In this document: positions 28,396-39,098 of the stretch, piece after piece
Layout of the letters: each line of letters begins with the position of its first letter
Numbering within the stretch: the stretch's first letter is position 1
From: Chloroflexi bacterium TSY
GTDB taxonomy: Bacteria; Chloroflexota; Anaerolineae; Caldilineales; Caldilineaceae
Assembly (NCBI GenBank): GCA_019217005.1
Contig: JAHBNG010000001.1
Span: forward strand, 248,001 to 312,000
DNA: 64,000 nt
Reading direction: 5' to 3'
The notes under the pieces: generated by a model
Seen by the model: only the letters and a program-made list of their open reading frames with translations
What the model was told of the DNA's origin: nothing
The model's database searches: none
Made by a program: the position numbers and the translations under genes

Positions 28396-29554
28396 ATGAA
28401 AAAGAAGATAAATCTCTATGTTTTAGGAACACCTAGAGTCACCATTGAGGAAGGTGGAAAAGAAGCTGATATCGATTTAGCTGGAGATGATAATAAACTC
28501 TTAGCTCTAGTAATTTATATTCTTATGGAAAGAAAAAAACAACCCCGTAAAGAGTTGTCTAAAATGTTCTGGGGAACAGAGGCAAACCACAGAGAGACTC
28601 AAAAAAAGCGGGTACAAGGGCTGAAGAAATTACTGGTGAGGAAAGGGTTTAGAGAATATTTCAAATTGGAGAGAAATTATGTGAGTCTTTATGAAGATGT
28701 AGTCTGTTATATTGATGCAATCGAGTTTGAAACTAAACTAGACAATATTTCAGCGAATGAACAAGTAGAGACTTTAGAAAATATTGAGGCGCTTTATAGA
28801 GGAGAATTCTGTGCTGGCCTTGATGTAAGGAATTTGCCTAAAGGATTCGGCGAAGAAACTGATTGGGAATATTGGAAGACTGAACGGGTATTGTATTACG
28901 AAAACCGCTACAAATATCTATTGTTTGAATTAGTAAAATATTTAGCTGGCACACAGAAGGCTTTAGGCTATACACGAAGGATATTTGATGATAATGATTA
29001 TGCACTTTGGGATTCGTCAAGACAGAAGGTGTTTTTTGAAAAACATATTGAGCTATTGCTTGCTGATGGTGATAACGATGCCGTACTAGCAGCATATAAA
29101 GCAACGCAAGATGCAGAAATCAAATTGACGGATCGAACAAAAGACATTTGCGAGGAAATTTCTGCTGATAAGGGTATAGATATTGCGCAACGAATGCTTG
29201 AGGAATTTGAGGGGAAGTTAGAAAGAAAACCCAGACGAGAAGGACTGATTGGCTGGAAATCAAAAGAGATAGACGCTTTGGTGAGTAGGGTTTACGAAGA
29301 GCGTATATTGGTTCTAACTGGCCCGCTGGGGGTAGGGAAAACCGAACTGGCACGAACAATTGCTTTCAACATACAGGAAAAAGGATGGTTGGAGAATGGG
29401 GTAATCGATGTATACATAGAAAACAATGAGATAGGGGGGGGAAACGAGGCTATAGGAGAGATATTCAGAAATATTGATCGAATCTTAATGTCGAGCTTGA
29501 AGTCTGTGGAAACCTCGTGGTTCGAACATGTGTGTAATAGATTACATGATAAAG

Positions 29555-31037
29555 CTTTACTTTCTGGTAAAAGAAAAGAGATGAGGTGAGAAATGTGACA
29601 AAAAGCGGTTAGCAGTTCATCCAAAAGGTAGAGAACCCAAAAAGGAGGAAGGAATGCTAACCGCGCCAGAAATAACTATAGCAGTACTGATGAATGTATT
29701 GCAAGTAACGCCGATGGGAACAAACGTAAATGTAATGCGTCTGATGTGGGCAATGCTGAATGGGTCGTTTCTGAAAAGTCGAGGAGCAATCCATAGCGCA
29801 TTGAAAGAAAGCGGGTTTGAAGATGAGGAGCTCCGGCGAAGCTGGTGGAGCTTTCGATATGGATCATGGGATATCACAAGTCTGCTGGGGTCGTGGCAAG
29901 AAGAAGTGGAAAGGGGAATGGGAGGCAAAAAAGTTAGAAGGGTACCGAGTGAAAAGCATAGATATCACAGGGTTCTGGCGACCGAAGCTGCAAGGGAAAG
30001 TGAACCGACTCTATAACTCAACGGCTCGTCATTGCCCGCGCTCATCTTTGGAGTGATGATAAGCTCGGGGGAGATAGGCGGGAAGCGAGTGCCACTGCTC
30101 AAGGCAATCATGAGATGCACGGTTGGAACAAAGGAAAGTGAGTTTCGGAAAAAGCTGCTGAAAGAGACGAAGAAATCACTGGAGTCAGACGAAGTGGCGG
30201 TGGTCGATGCCGGGTTTACAATCAGAGAAATGCTAGAAAGCGGCATAGACCGATTTGTCCTGCGGGAAGCCATTAACTGCACAGTGCGCCGCAATGAGTT
30301 CCCCAAACGCAAAGAAAAAGGCAGACCACCTGAATATGGTGATATTGTGCGACCGCTCTCTCGCAGCTATAAGGGAAAGCGACTCGAGGCTACAACTCCG
30401 GACTCGTCTGGTCGCTTTCTCTATAGTGGTCGCCTGATTTGCTATCAAGCATGGCACAATCTCGTCCCCAGAACAACCAAGGTGGATACAGCCAACCGTA
30501 CCTACTCGATTTACGTCATTCAGGATCCGGCCTACAACACACCTTTGGTTTTGGCGACCGTTATGACTTTGCAGCCTGAAACCATTTATCTTGTCTACCT
30601 GGAACGCTGGCCTGTTGAACCTCCCCCCTTGGCTTCCAAGCAGATGATTGGCTTACATCGTCAATTTGTTCATGCCGATGAGGCTTGTTTCCGCTTACCT
30701 GAACTGGGGCTGCTTGCTGGCAATCTTCTTTCCCATTTAGCCGCTTCTCTTCCTCCCATACCGACTGGCTACTGGGATCGAGAGCCTCGGCAGGCTGCGC
30801 CGTGTTCTCTCGAGTGCTCTTTTTCCAACTCCTGACCAACTCGACCCTGACTTTCGGAAAAGGCCTCGGTTTCACACCATTTCCCTAAAGGCGTTCTCGC
30901 TCATCGCCGCCTCAATGCCGCTGCTTAAACTAGCCGAGCACTATTTTTACATTTTATCCCGTTTTTTCAGGGTGGATTCTTTTTTCCGCCCCTTTCGGTT
31001 TGCCCTTTGTCACTCAAGCCTTTACCAGAAAGTAAAG
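29555..31037 (+). mobile_element. IS4-type insertion sequence, copy 3 (1483 bp)
   Basis: Same 17-bp ends as copy 1 and a perfect 5-bp duplication TAAAG (29550-29554 and 31038-31042). Small deletions relative to copy 1 occur at about 30031 and 30788. Confidence 0.95.
29654..30928 (+). pseudogene. IS4-type DDE transposase, frameshifted
   Basis: Starts like copy 1 with the same frame break near 29910. It also has a 4-bp deletion in the GTCGGGCATTG region near 30031 and losses near the 3' end. The main open part is 30032-30835 and retains the YLERWPVE..PLASK signature. Confidence 0.88.
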
Positions 31038-33021
31038 TAAAGAGCTATTGATTTTATTAGATGGAATTGAGTGCCTTCAGGACACTAATATTGAAGCAAC
31101 GATTTTACAGCTCGTGGACTTTTGTGACGGCATACGAGTGTTAATGACTAGCCAATATACCCCGTCAGAAATTGGGTCTTATGAAGATGTAAAGCCATTA
31201 GAACTCTCTGATGCAGAAAATTTCTTTATCAAGGAAGCCAAACGTACAAAAAAAGATTTCAAGGTTGATGAATCAAATCAAGAAACCATTACAAAAATAT
31301 GCAAGCGATTGGATGGTTTGCCATTAGCAATTGAGCTGGCAGCGCCATTAAAAATGACACTGACGAAGATTTTAGCCGATCTTGACAAGTACTTATTAGA
31401 ACTAAAAGAGTTTCGAACACCTTATTGTACTTTACGGGCAGTATTAGATCAGAGTTTTTGCCTTTTGAAGAAAGAGGAAAAAGATTGCCTTTCGAACCTT
31501 GGCGTTTTTACTGGCGGTTTTACAATCGATGATGTTGATTCTGTTTGGCAGAAAATAAAATCACCGGATATCGATCAACTTAGGGCTCAATTCAGCTACA
31601 TAATCACGCAATTGATTGATAAAAATCTTGTAAAAGTTTCATCTGATTTTTCAGAATATGAGCTATTAAATATTATCCATAAGTATGCGTTGGAACGCTT
31701 GGAGGAGTCTGACTATGAAGAGGACATCAGAAATGCTCACGCTCAATACTATGGAACCATTGCTATTGAAGCAAATGCCGAACGAGACTTCGCTCGGTTT
31801 AACCAGAATCTAGCAAATATACGATCGGGCTGGCAGTGGACCCTTGAACAATATGCTTACTCTGCTTCTCCTGAATTAGCCAAACTGGTGATCAGTCTAG
31901 CTGAAGGGACAACCTACATCGCACCAATACGCTACCATAGCTTTAGAGAACGAAAGCTTCAGCTAGAAGCAGCATTGGACATTTCTGAAAAGAATGCAGA
32001 CAGTGCAAGATGCTCCAAGTTTCACTTTCTGCTTGGTAATGCTTATCGAATGAATGGCGATTTGGAGGGTGCCAAATACCAATACTGTAAAGCCGCTGAT
32101 TTTGCAGCAGAATATTCCCCTGAAGGCTCCGCCGAATTATTTTGCGCCTTTATCGGAATGGGTGGTTACTTTTCTTGCCTACGTGGCTCTTCCAAAACCA
32201 GCGACCTAAACAAAGCCGTTCAATATTTTCATTGGGCATGGCGACTGGCTCAGGATTTTAATGATCAATTTGCCGAGTGCCATGCCCTGATTCAGCTCGG
32301 AGATGTACATTTAAAAAAGGATGAAGCCGAATATGCTGAACATTATTATGATATGGCTGCGAACATCGCTCAATCTTTATCGGATCACTACATTGATAGC
32401 CAGATAGCGCTGGGGCGTGGGAATTTGTACCGTCTAGAAGCAGATTATGAAAAGGCAAAAGAATATTATCAAGAGAGTAAAGATTTTGCCGAAAAAATCG
32501 GTGACAGATGGGGAATAGAATCTGCTAACTGGCGTTATGGCGACGTACTGTGCCGTCACCTGAATGATCAAGATGGCATAACGCACCAAAAAGGGTGGCC
32601 TGAACTCGCAAATGAGTATAAAACTCAATAATTGTGGCTCAGTCGAATCTCATATGGTTGAGACAGCGATTGGTTCAAAGAGAAGTTCGGTTCTAGCAAT
32701 GGATAACGATTCAATCTTGGCAATGAGCCAATTGTTTGAATGCTTGTTTGTATTTGCGATTGATCGAGAGGACTAGGAGTCATTGATATTTGGTCGCCCG
32801 CTGAAAAAAACAATATCACGTAACACAACCAACAGTTTGAGGGTGTACCTAAAATATCAAAGAAACCTGATAGGAGAAAGAAGTGGAACTAATCTTTCGT
32901 TGTTTTGCGATTATATCATTCTTAGGGCTTTTAGGCATTCTTGTGATGAGCTCATATGAAGACGCAAAGGGCAATTATATATTACCTGAAAAAGAAAATA
33001 TGAGTTTTCGCAGCAGAGTTT

Positions 33022-33176
33022 GGGGTGGTTCAAAATTAGGTTTACACTTTTGATATATAGACAAAAATCTATATGAGACCGTTTTCTCTCTGAGAACCGG
33101 CGAAATCAGAGAATATAAACGTTCTTTCTGTTTCTAAAAGTGTAAACCTATCTATCCAGCTAAAATGAACCACCCC
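33022..33176 (+). repeat. MITE family 1, copy 3 (155 bp)
   Basis: Identical in design to the copy at 23330, with a perfect 8-bp target duplication CAGAGTTT at 33014-33021 and 33177-33184. Excision restores the host reading frame. Confidence 0.96.
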
Positions 33177-34191
33177 CAGAGTTTTAAGCATATTTGTTCT
33201 TAAGATTGGTGCATTCTTAACGAAATTAGTCGAGATACTACTTGTATGGACTATCAAGCTCATAACAAAACTTCTTCAGGTTGTTGCCATAGTGTTTGAG
33301 CGAATTATCCGTTTCCTTTCCTTTATATACCAAAGGTTACGTGGCATATTTATTTCCTTAACCGTGGGGTTATTTTCTTTTCTATCTTGGGGCGCTGGCA
33401 AAATGGCGAATACGTGGACATTTTGGTCGTCGTCCTTTATCGTCATTTTACTCACATCATGGCTAACGGGGATTGTTTATATCGAATTCAATTTACCTGG
33501 TAATCGTCAATGTGTGATCGTAGATGCCCGAGTTTATGATATAGATGACGAGGTAAATATAGTATTGTCTGAGGGAATTTGGGATCTGATTGACGAGAAT
33601 AATAGCATCGATGTCGCTATTGCCTCATTTAAGTGGGTGATTCATCATACAGATACGAATGATCCACGTCACCAAATTGCCCAGCATAATTTAGATTGTG
33701 TACTCTCGGCTAGCAAGGTGGGGGGTGAATCTCATGCCATTCGTGAACTGGTGACAGTCTACGCTGCTTCGGTCGCAGCATTTGAACGCAACCGTGCGCC
33801 GCAAACGCTGACCAACCAAGATCAGGAAATCCTTCCTCTGGGAAATCGTTTTTGGGATGAGCCTGTGGATAGTTCCAAGAGATGGATTATTGAAGATCCT
33901 TGTGATGAGAAGCAAAGAGTCGCTGTGGAGATCTGTTACGTCGTTAAGATGTCCGTCGAGATGGCACCCATGTACGACTCTGCTTATCTAATACTATTCT
34001 TGAAGAGTACTAGCATTCGTTACATTAGTGGAAAAATTGTTCCTAAGGGATTTTATATTCGGAGATTATCTCATCCTATGACGATAACAGTGAGATTGCC
34101 TCAATATGGTGAATATTACTACAAAATCGATGCCGCGCCGCTGAGTGATACGATTTCCCTTCGCGAAAATCGGATTCCTACGTTAATAGGC

Positions 34192-34408
34192 TCAGTAGAT
34201 CCAAATTTCAGGTTTTGAGAGAGAATTCTGGCTAAACAGTTGACATAAATACAAATTTGCCGGTCGATATCTAGTTTTTGCGTTAGATTTGGGCGATTTT
34301 CAGATATGAAATAGGTTGTTTTCTGTAACCGAAATCTGAATAAATGACTCCAAAATCCCTGCAATCTCGACTGAAAATAGCCAAAAACGCCAAATTTGGA
34401 TCTACTGA
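34192..34408 (+). repeat. MITE family 2, copy 1 (217 bp)
   Basis: Inverted ends TCAGTAGATCCAAATTT and AAATTTGGATCTACTGA, with a 3-bp duplication GGC (34189-34191 and 34409-34411). Excision restores the host reading frame. Noncoding. Confidence 0.95.
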
Positions 34409-34543
34409 GGCTGTGGAATCATAGAGATAAATGAAGCGGATGAACGATATTCCCTGTTGATTGAAGAGCTATTTGTTTGGATTATAGATAAACTCATTGG
34501 CGCTCAGGATGTAGATTGTGGAAGTCTCAACTGGAGAAATTAA

Positions 34544-34961
34544 ATGTAATCAGCCCTTGATCCTTCACCCCCCTTGCACACCAACCCAATCTATGCTAAA
34601 GTAACCCCCAACGCGACAAGACGGCAGCCCAATGGACCACCGCCTTGTCTACAAACGAAAACTATTAACTTCGCCTGATGCAGGTGCGTGAACACCCACA
34701 CCAGGCTAACCCGAACCGTTGACACATCCAACGGCAGGGCTAAAGTGCATTGTATCATGCCATGAAACGTGGTGCGTAAAACGTGGTGCGTGAACCGTGA
34801 TTCGTGACATGATTGATACAGTTTCTTCTCTGCCTGCTATCGTGCACTGTCTCTTGTGGCAGTGCTGGGTCAAACGCCGCTCAACGGTTTTGGTTGGGCG
34901 GCGTTTTTTGATTCCAAGGTCCGAGGTCAGGACTCCGGACTAAAAAAGAGGAGAGACGATC
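34544..34961. other. Intergenic with iteron-like and hairpin sequences
   Basis: No gene seen. Contents: a hairpin around GACAAGACGGC...GCCTTGTC (34615-34650); a second stem near 34675-34707; and three 14-bp direct repeats of the AAACGTGGTGCGTA type (about 34763-34810) flanked by GTATCATG and GATTGATAC. The terminator-like hairpin at 34872 follows. The repeats resemble iterons but also resemble the dispersed low-complexity run at 20051. Confidence 0.45.
34872..34913 (+). terminator. Rho-independent terminator-like hairpin
   Basis: CGCCGCTCAAC pairs with GTTGGGCGGCG across a GGTTTTG loop, with one bulged base, followed by TTTTTT. It lies about 50 bp before the winged-helix gene, so it may end an upstream transcript or act as an attenuator. 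Confidence 0.7.
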
Positions 34962-36042
34962 ATGATCCAGTTTATGAATATTTTTCAAGCGATTACCGAG
35001 GTTGGTTTGCCGATGTCCACGGAGTTGGTGGGGTTGAAGTTGTTGGTGGCCGCGCGGGATGCGGCGGGGCAACTGGAGTTGCGCTGGGATGAGTTGCTGG
35101 AGATCTGCCGGGTGCGCAATCCGGGGTCTGCGACGCGGCATTTGGCGCGACTGGGGCAAACAGGTGTGCTGCGGTTTGCTGTCGATGGGTTGGTGACCAT
35201 CGAGTTTGTCGACGCAAGCGAGGAAGAGCCAGAACAAGGAGAGGAGCGCGCAGAGCCAGTGGACCAAATTGGCGCGTGTGAGAAAGAGGCTCAGTAGATC
35301 CAAATTTCAGGTTTTGAGAGAGAATTCTGGCTAAACAGTTGACATAAATACAAATTTGCCGGTCGATATCTAGTTTTTGCGTTAGATTTGGGCGATTTTC
35401 AGATATGAAATAGGTTGTTTTCTGTAACCGAAATCTGAATAAATGACTCCAAAATCCCTGCAATCTCGACTGAAAATCGCCAAAAACGCCAAATTTGGAT
35501 CTACTGAGGCTGGGGCGAAGGCTGAGGCCGAGGAAGGGGTGGTTGTGTCTAGTCTGGGAGAGAGAGATGAGACGGAGACGGACGAAGGAGATGGGCGCGC
35601 TGATCTGGCGCGCGGGACCTGTTCTGCTTGTCTGTTTGTTGATCATACATGCGTACGCGAAGAGAACAACACACAGACAGACCCATTGGACCATTTTGGC
35701 GCGCAAGGTGAAAAGGCTGAGGAAGAGGATGCAGAGCTGGTGTTGACGGAGGATGAGCGGCGGGGGGTGGCGTTGTTGACGGATGAGGCGGTGGGGATGG
35801 CGCGGCAGTTGGTGCGGACTTTGAGGATTGTGTCGGCAGGTGGCCACCTGGTGGGATGAGTTGAGCAGGGGTTGTGCGGGGACGGGGCGTTGGTGCATCG
35901 GTTGCGCCATCGTTTTAGCGTGGCGCGGCAGTTTGATGCCTTTTTGGGGAGTGAGTTGTTTGAGCGGCATGGGTTGGCCGCTGTGTTGGGGCCGCGCAAG
36001 CGGTCGGTGTTGGAGGAGTTTGCGGATGTGATTATTCGGTGA
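34962..36042 (+). pseudogene. Winged-helix DNA-binding protein, disrupted
   Basis: The N-terminus (ELRWDELLEICRVRNPGSATRHLARLGQ without gaps) reads as a winged-helix of the replication-initiator or regulator sort. The frame is cut at 35290 by MITE family 2. After the element, EAGAKAEAEEGVVV continues in the restored frame through an acidic linker to LTEDERRGVALLTDEAVGMA. A TGA at 35857 then interrupts before a last open stretch (VHRLRHRFSVARQFDAFLG) ending at 36042. A DQIGACEKEA / DHFGAQGEKAEE pair hints at an internal duplication. The neighbours downstream (FtsK-like ATPase, small membrane proteins) suggest a plasmid or integrative element backbone. Confidence 0.65.
35291..35507 (+). repeat. 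MITE family 2, copy 2 (217 bp)
   Basis: Nearly identical to copy 1 (for example AAAATCGCC in place of AAAATAGCC near the right end), with the 3-bp duplication GGC at 35288-35290 and 35508-35510. Excision restores the host frame. Confidence 0.95.
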
Positions 36043-36055
36043 GGCTGAAATAAAG

Positions 36056-36096
36056 AGCTGATTCTATCTGGGGAAATTCCCCAGATAGAATCAGCT
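36056..36096 (+). terminator. Long perfect hairpin, possible terminator
   Basis: AGCTGATTCTATCTGGGG pairs with its complement across a short AAATT loop. It lies 14 bp after the final stop of the winged-helix gene but has no T-tract on the plus strand, so terminator function is uncertain. Confidence 0.5.
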
Positions 36097-36123
36097 GGGG
36101 ATATTTGAACAGAGGCTCATCTA

Positions 36124-36255
36124 AGAGCGTGTTTTAAAAGTCATTCTGAGGAGGCTTTGGGACGAAGGAGCCCATGTTCTAAGTGCAGAAAGAGGATTCT
36201 TCGCTCCGTTCCTCCACTCAGAATGACACGCCTTGACACTTTTAAAACACGCTCT
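36124..36255. repeat. MITE-like element with AGAGCGTGTTTTAAAAG ends
   Basis: Seventeen-base perfect inverted ends AGAGCGTGTTTTAAAAG and CTTTTAAAACACGCTCT. The inner sequence contains TCATTCTGAG and its inverse CTCAGAATGA. Length about 132 bp, single copy here, no clear target duplication. Confidence 0.75.
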
Positions 36256-36344
36256 AAGAAAATTGTGCAAGCCGATATTTCGTTAGAGGGAAAATAGTTT
36301 GTTTGCACAATTTCGTCTGATGAGCGTTAAACAGATTGGAATGG

Positions 36345-37727
36345 ATGAGCATGGCAAGCATTCGGCAATGGATTGCGTGGGTGGAGCGACGATTGGAGGC
36401 ACTGGTTGTGACTGAAGGGCTCCACGTGGGGCTGACGGGGGTGACGCAGGGACCGTTGACGGTGACCTTTCGGTTGCGCTTGTTGCGACCGACGCCGCGG
36501 GCGCTGAAGAAGCTGCTGGGGTTGGGGCCGGCGCTGGCCCAGGCGCTGCAGGTGGATGGGGTGCGCATCGATGATACGGCGCGTGGGGTGCTGGTGGAGG
36601 TGCCCAGTCCACAGCCGCGAACGCCGAGTGGTCGGGACCTGGCGCGACAGACGCAGGGGCTCACGGTGGCGGTGGGGTTGGACCAGTGGCGCAGGCCAGT
36701 GCGGGTGGATCTGCGCCAGCATCCGGCGCTGCTCTTTGTGGGGCCGACGCGGCGGGGCAAGACCTCGGCCATGAAGTCTGCGCTCTATGCCTTGGCCAGG
36801 CAGAACCCGTCCGATCTCCAAACAGGTCAGGGATTGCGCTACGTGATTGTGGGGCCGAAGCGGCAGGACTGGGTTGCCTTTGGGGATGCGGCGGGCTGTC
36901 TGAGCGTGGTCAGCGATCCCAGTGAAGCGGTCCAGGTGCTGGAGTGGGCGGCTGGGCGCCTGCTGCCACAGCGGAGTGGTGGCGGCCAGCGAGGAACGGC
37001 GGTGCTGTTGGTGATCGATGACCTGGTCAATCTCTTGAAGCGGGTGCCGCAGATTGCCGCGCCCATGGGCGAGTTGGCCAGCATGGGCGGTGGGGTGAAT
37101 CTTTTCCAGCTGATCGGCACCCAACACGCTGGCTCCAAGAGCGGCACCGGGGGCAGCGACGTGGAGGATAACATCACGGTGCGCGTTGTCTACAAGCCTT
37201 CCTCGGCCACGGCGGGGGCGCGGTCGGCTGGCGTCGGAGGCCTGGGGCTTGAGCAGCTGAGCGGTCGCAAGGGGGATGCGCTGCTTGTGCTGGATGGGCA
37301 TCCAATGCGGGTGGCAACGGGGTATACGAGCGACCGGGTGATTGTGCAATTGCCGGGGGGGAGGTCTGACAAGATGATGAGGGATAGGGCTGAGGATGAG
37401 GCGAAGGCGAAGGCTGAGGAAGAAGTAGTGGAGGCTGAAGGGCTGTCTTGGGCTGGGGGGCTGGGAGTGGCTGAGCTCGGTTGGGATGCCTCCCGTGACA
37501 ACCAGGTACAACCGGTGCAACCGGTTGCCCCAACCGGTGAGGTGGTTGTGACATGGCCGATTTCGAGGCGACCGCCGACGGTGGAGGAGGCGGCGGCGAT
37601 GCGGGCGATGAAGGCGGCTGAGCAGTTGAGTTTGAATAAGCTTTGTTTTCGCTGTTATGGATTCAAGGATGGGGCTGTGTTGGGATGGGTGAAGGAAGCG
37701 GTGGAAGATGACAGGATGACGAGATGA
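36345..37727 (+). CDS. FtsK/HerA-like DNA-translocase ATPase
   Basis: About 460 residues. After a 120-residue N-terminal domain comes a P-loop VGPTRRGKTSAM near 133-144, Walker B LLVIDDLVNL near 222-232, and a Gln-containing IGTQHAG sensor. Then come LSGRKGDALLVLDG and an E/K-rich linker. This order matches FtsK/SpoIIIE-type translocases of plasmids and integrative conjugative elements rather than chromosomal FtsK, which has four N-terminal membrane helices that are lacking here. The likely role is DNA pumping in conjugation or element partition. ATGs at 36345 and 36351 are both possible. GC content is clearly higher than in neighbouring regions. The 3' end runs into a tandem repeat (37708). 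Confidence 0.8.
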   Translation: MSMASIRQWIAWVERRLEALVVTEGLHVGLTGVTQGPLTVTFRLRLLRPTPRALKKLLGLGPALAQALQVDGVRIDDTARGVLVEVPSPQPRTPSGRDLARQTQGLTVAVGLDQWRRPVRVDLRQHPALLFVGPTRRGKTSAMKSALYALARQNPSDLQTGQGLRYVIVGPKRQDWVAFGDAAGCLSVVSDPSEAVQVLEWAAGRLLPQRSGGGQRGTAVLLVIDDLVNLLKRVPQIAAPMGELASMGGGVNLFQLIGTQHAGSKSGTGGSDVEDNITVRVVYKPSSATAGARSAGVGGLGLEQLSGRKGDALLVLDGHPMRVATGYTSDRVIVQLPGGRSDKMMRDRAEDEAKAKAEEEVVEAEGLSWAGGLGVAELGWDASRDNQVQPVQPVAPTGEVVVTWPISRRPPTVEEAAAMRAMKAAEQLSLNKLCFRCYGFKDGAVLGWVKEAVEDDRMTR

Positions 37728-37815
37728 CAGGGTGACGAGATGACGGGGTGACGAGATGACAGGATGACGAGATGACGGGGTGACGAGATGACAGGATGAC
37801 GAGATGACAGGGTGG
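37708..37815 (+). repeat. Tandem 16-bp repeat, about 6.7 units
   Basis: Units of GATGACRGGRTGACGA. They start inside the last codons of the FtsK-like gene and continue past its stop. Units are adjacent without spacers, so this is not a CRISPR array. Confidence 0.9.
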
Positions 37816-37921
37816 TAAGGGGTTGTGTGTTTAGGGTGTTTGGATACGGATCTGAAGACAAATGGAGGGCAAGGTTGCAAGGGTGTGGAGCCAATCACTC
37901 TGCAACTTTGCAACTTTTATC

Positions 37922-38371
37922 ATGAAAAAGATATTTGCGATGATTGTGGCGACTCCGGTTTTGGCTTTGTTTGCTGGGGTTGGGGTGTTGGCTTGGAACA
38001 TTAGTCGGACGTGGGACGCGCGGAATACGAATGCGTTGATCAGCGGGATGATTGCCGCGTGCAGTATGGCCGGCATTGTGGTGGCGGGGATTCTGGCCGC
38101 GATTGTGGGGATCCCGCTGGCCATGCGGTTGATTGATCAGTGGCAGCAGGGTGAGCGGTTCAAGGGGACGGCTGGTGCGTGGAACGCATTGCCGCCGCCA
38201 TCAAATCAGGTGCGGACAAATGAGACAATCCCGAAGCAGCTCGGTTATCGAGAGCCACAGCCACCAACGATCGAGATGAGGGAAGAGGGAGGGTCCTGGC
38301 AGAGTGCGGGGCTGGGTGCCTATGATTTGTGGGAGGATGCAGATTCAACGGATTTGCACGAATTTAAGTAA
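37922..38371 (+). CDS. Two-helix membrane protein
   Basis: 149 residues from MKKIFAMIVATPVLALF. There are two hydrophobic segments (residues 4-26 and 42-68) and then a polar tail rich in Pro and Glu. It lies after the FtsK-like ATPase and could be a membrane partner of a mobile-element translocation apparatus (inference). A start at 37862 would add 20 residues with no clear ribosome site. Confidence 0.55.
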   Translation: MKKIFAMIVATPVLALFAGVGVLAWNISRTWDARNTNALISGMIAACSMAGIVVAGILAAIVGIPLAMRLIDQWQQGERFKGTAGAWNALPPPSNQVRTNETIPKQLGYREPQPPTIEMREEGGSWQSAGLGAYDLWEDADSTDLHEFK

Positions 38372-38658
38372 AGTCTAGAAAGAGATTAGAAATAGGAGAC
38401 GGATTTTCACAGATACACACGGATAAAATCCTGAAAATCTAATCAATCCGTGTCCAAATACTTTCTCGGCTTCACTTAACTGACTCCAATAGAGATGATG
38501 AGGATTCAGAATATGGGACACGGATGAACACAGATTTCACGGATTGACTCTGAGAGAATCCGTGTTCATCCTGAAAATCTGTGTCCTACTTTTCAATCCC
38601 CATCATGTCTAATAGAATCTGCGTTCCACAATCAGCTTCATTTAAGGAGAAGAGGACG
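38372..38658. repeat. Inverted repeats of the ACACGGATGAACACAGATTT type
   Basis: Two blocks (about 38398-38455 and 38516-38586) contain mutually inverted runs such as GGACACGGAT...ATCCGTGTTC and GAAAATCTGTGTCC. This is a dispersed intergenic repeat style common in large bacterial genomes. No gene seen. Confidence 0.6.
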
Positions 38659-39024
38659 ATGAAATATTTCCTTGGATTTGTGTTGTTGCTCTTTTTGGGC
38701 GTTGTGGGTTGGCGCATTGGTGAGAGTTTGAGCAGCGATGCGACTGCGCTTTTGGTGTTGGTATCGAGCCGGCCGCGTGAAGAGTCTGTGCATCCGCCTC
38801 GCCAAGTCGCCCCGCCTCCACCCGTTATTGTTGTCGAGCCACCGGAACACGCCAAGCTCTATGATGTTCCGGTTGGCACCAACGTCAGCGAACTGCAGCG
38901 GTCGTTGCCGGGCTGTTATGTGGTGCGTGCGGTATGGGCAACAGGTGGCTGTGTGGGAGCGGAAATAGTCTTGTATATTTGCCGGGGTGGTTTGGTTTTG
39001 TATTCTGTTTTAGCAGTGATATAG
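38659..39024 (+). CDS. Small exported or membrane-anchored hypothetical protein
   Basis: 121 residues with an N-terminal hydrophobic helix (YFLGFVLLLFLGVVGW), a Pro-rich stretch (PPRQVAPPPPVIVVEPPEH) and a Cys-containing C-terminal part. A strong AAGGAGAAGAGG Shine-Dalgarno precedes the ATG. No family was recognised. It lies in the same direction as the FtsK-like cluster. Confidence 0.6.
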   Translation: MKYFLGFVLLLFLGVVGWRIGESLSSDATALLVLVSSRPREESVHPPRQVAPPPPVIVVEPPEHAKLYDVPVGTNVSELQRSLPGCYVVRAVWATGGCVGAEIVLYICRGGLVLYSVLAVI

Positions 39025-39098
39025 TAGCGTTTAATTGAGAACGCATGTTCTGTGATATATCTGCATCGATAGGGGAAAGTGGGAAGGAGAGCTCAACA

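Larger units (their letters stand above)
28396..32631 (+). pseudogene. SARP/AfsR-like regulator with NB-ARC and TPRs, split by an IS4-type element
   Basis: The N-terminal 100 residues are a winged-helix DNA-binding domain of the OmpR/SARP sort. A BTAD-like helical region follows (to about 280), then an ATPase with P-loop GPLGVGKT near 309-316. The IS (29555-31037) interrupts just before Walker B. The second part resumes with LLILLDGIECL, RVLMTSQ and GLPLAIELA, and ends in TPR-like hairpins. Removing the IS and one TAAAG leaves 2748 nt, an exact 916 codons in frame, so the gene was whole before insertion. Family role: pathway-specific activator. The left fragment keeps the DNA-binding and BTAD parts and could still act or interfere. 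Confidence 0.9.
32883..34543 (+). pseudogene. Membrane protein gene broken by two different MITEs
   Basis: The frame starts at GTG 32883 after AGGAGAAAG with a hydrophobic helix (FAIISFLGLLGILVM). It is cut at 33021 by MITE family 1, resumes as RVLSIFVLKIGAFLTKLVE, passes through further transmembrane stretches (WSSSFIVILLTSWLTGIVYI) into a soluble domain, and is cut again at 34191 by MITE family 2. It resumes as GCGIIEINEADERYSLL and stops at 34541. Removing 155+8 and 217+3 bases leaves 1278 nt, exactly 426 codons in one frame. The restored 425-residue protein has three or more membrane helices and an extracytoplasmic domain of unknown family. Today the longest piece (33292-34218) ends in residues coded by the MITE. 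Confidence 0.85.

Noticed and set aside
34763..34815. Iterons of a replication origin
   Set aside because: Only three short imperfect repeats, and a similar low-complexity run occurs at 20051 far from any replication gene. Kept only as a description of the intergenic region.
37708..37815. Possible CRISPR array
   Set aside because: The units are 16 bp and directly adjacent with no spacers. It is a simple tandem repeat.
36327..37913. Open frame of 528 codons on the minus strand opposite the FtsK-like gene
   Set aside because: It is an antisense shadow caused by high GC. Its composition (His, Pro, Arg, Gln) is not protein-like, and the plus strand has Walker motifs.
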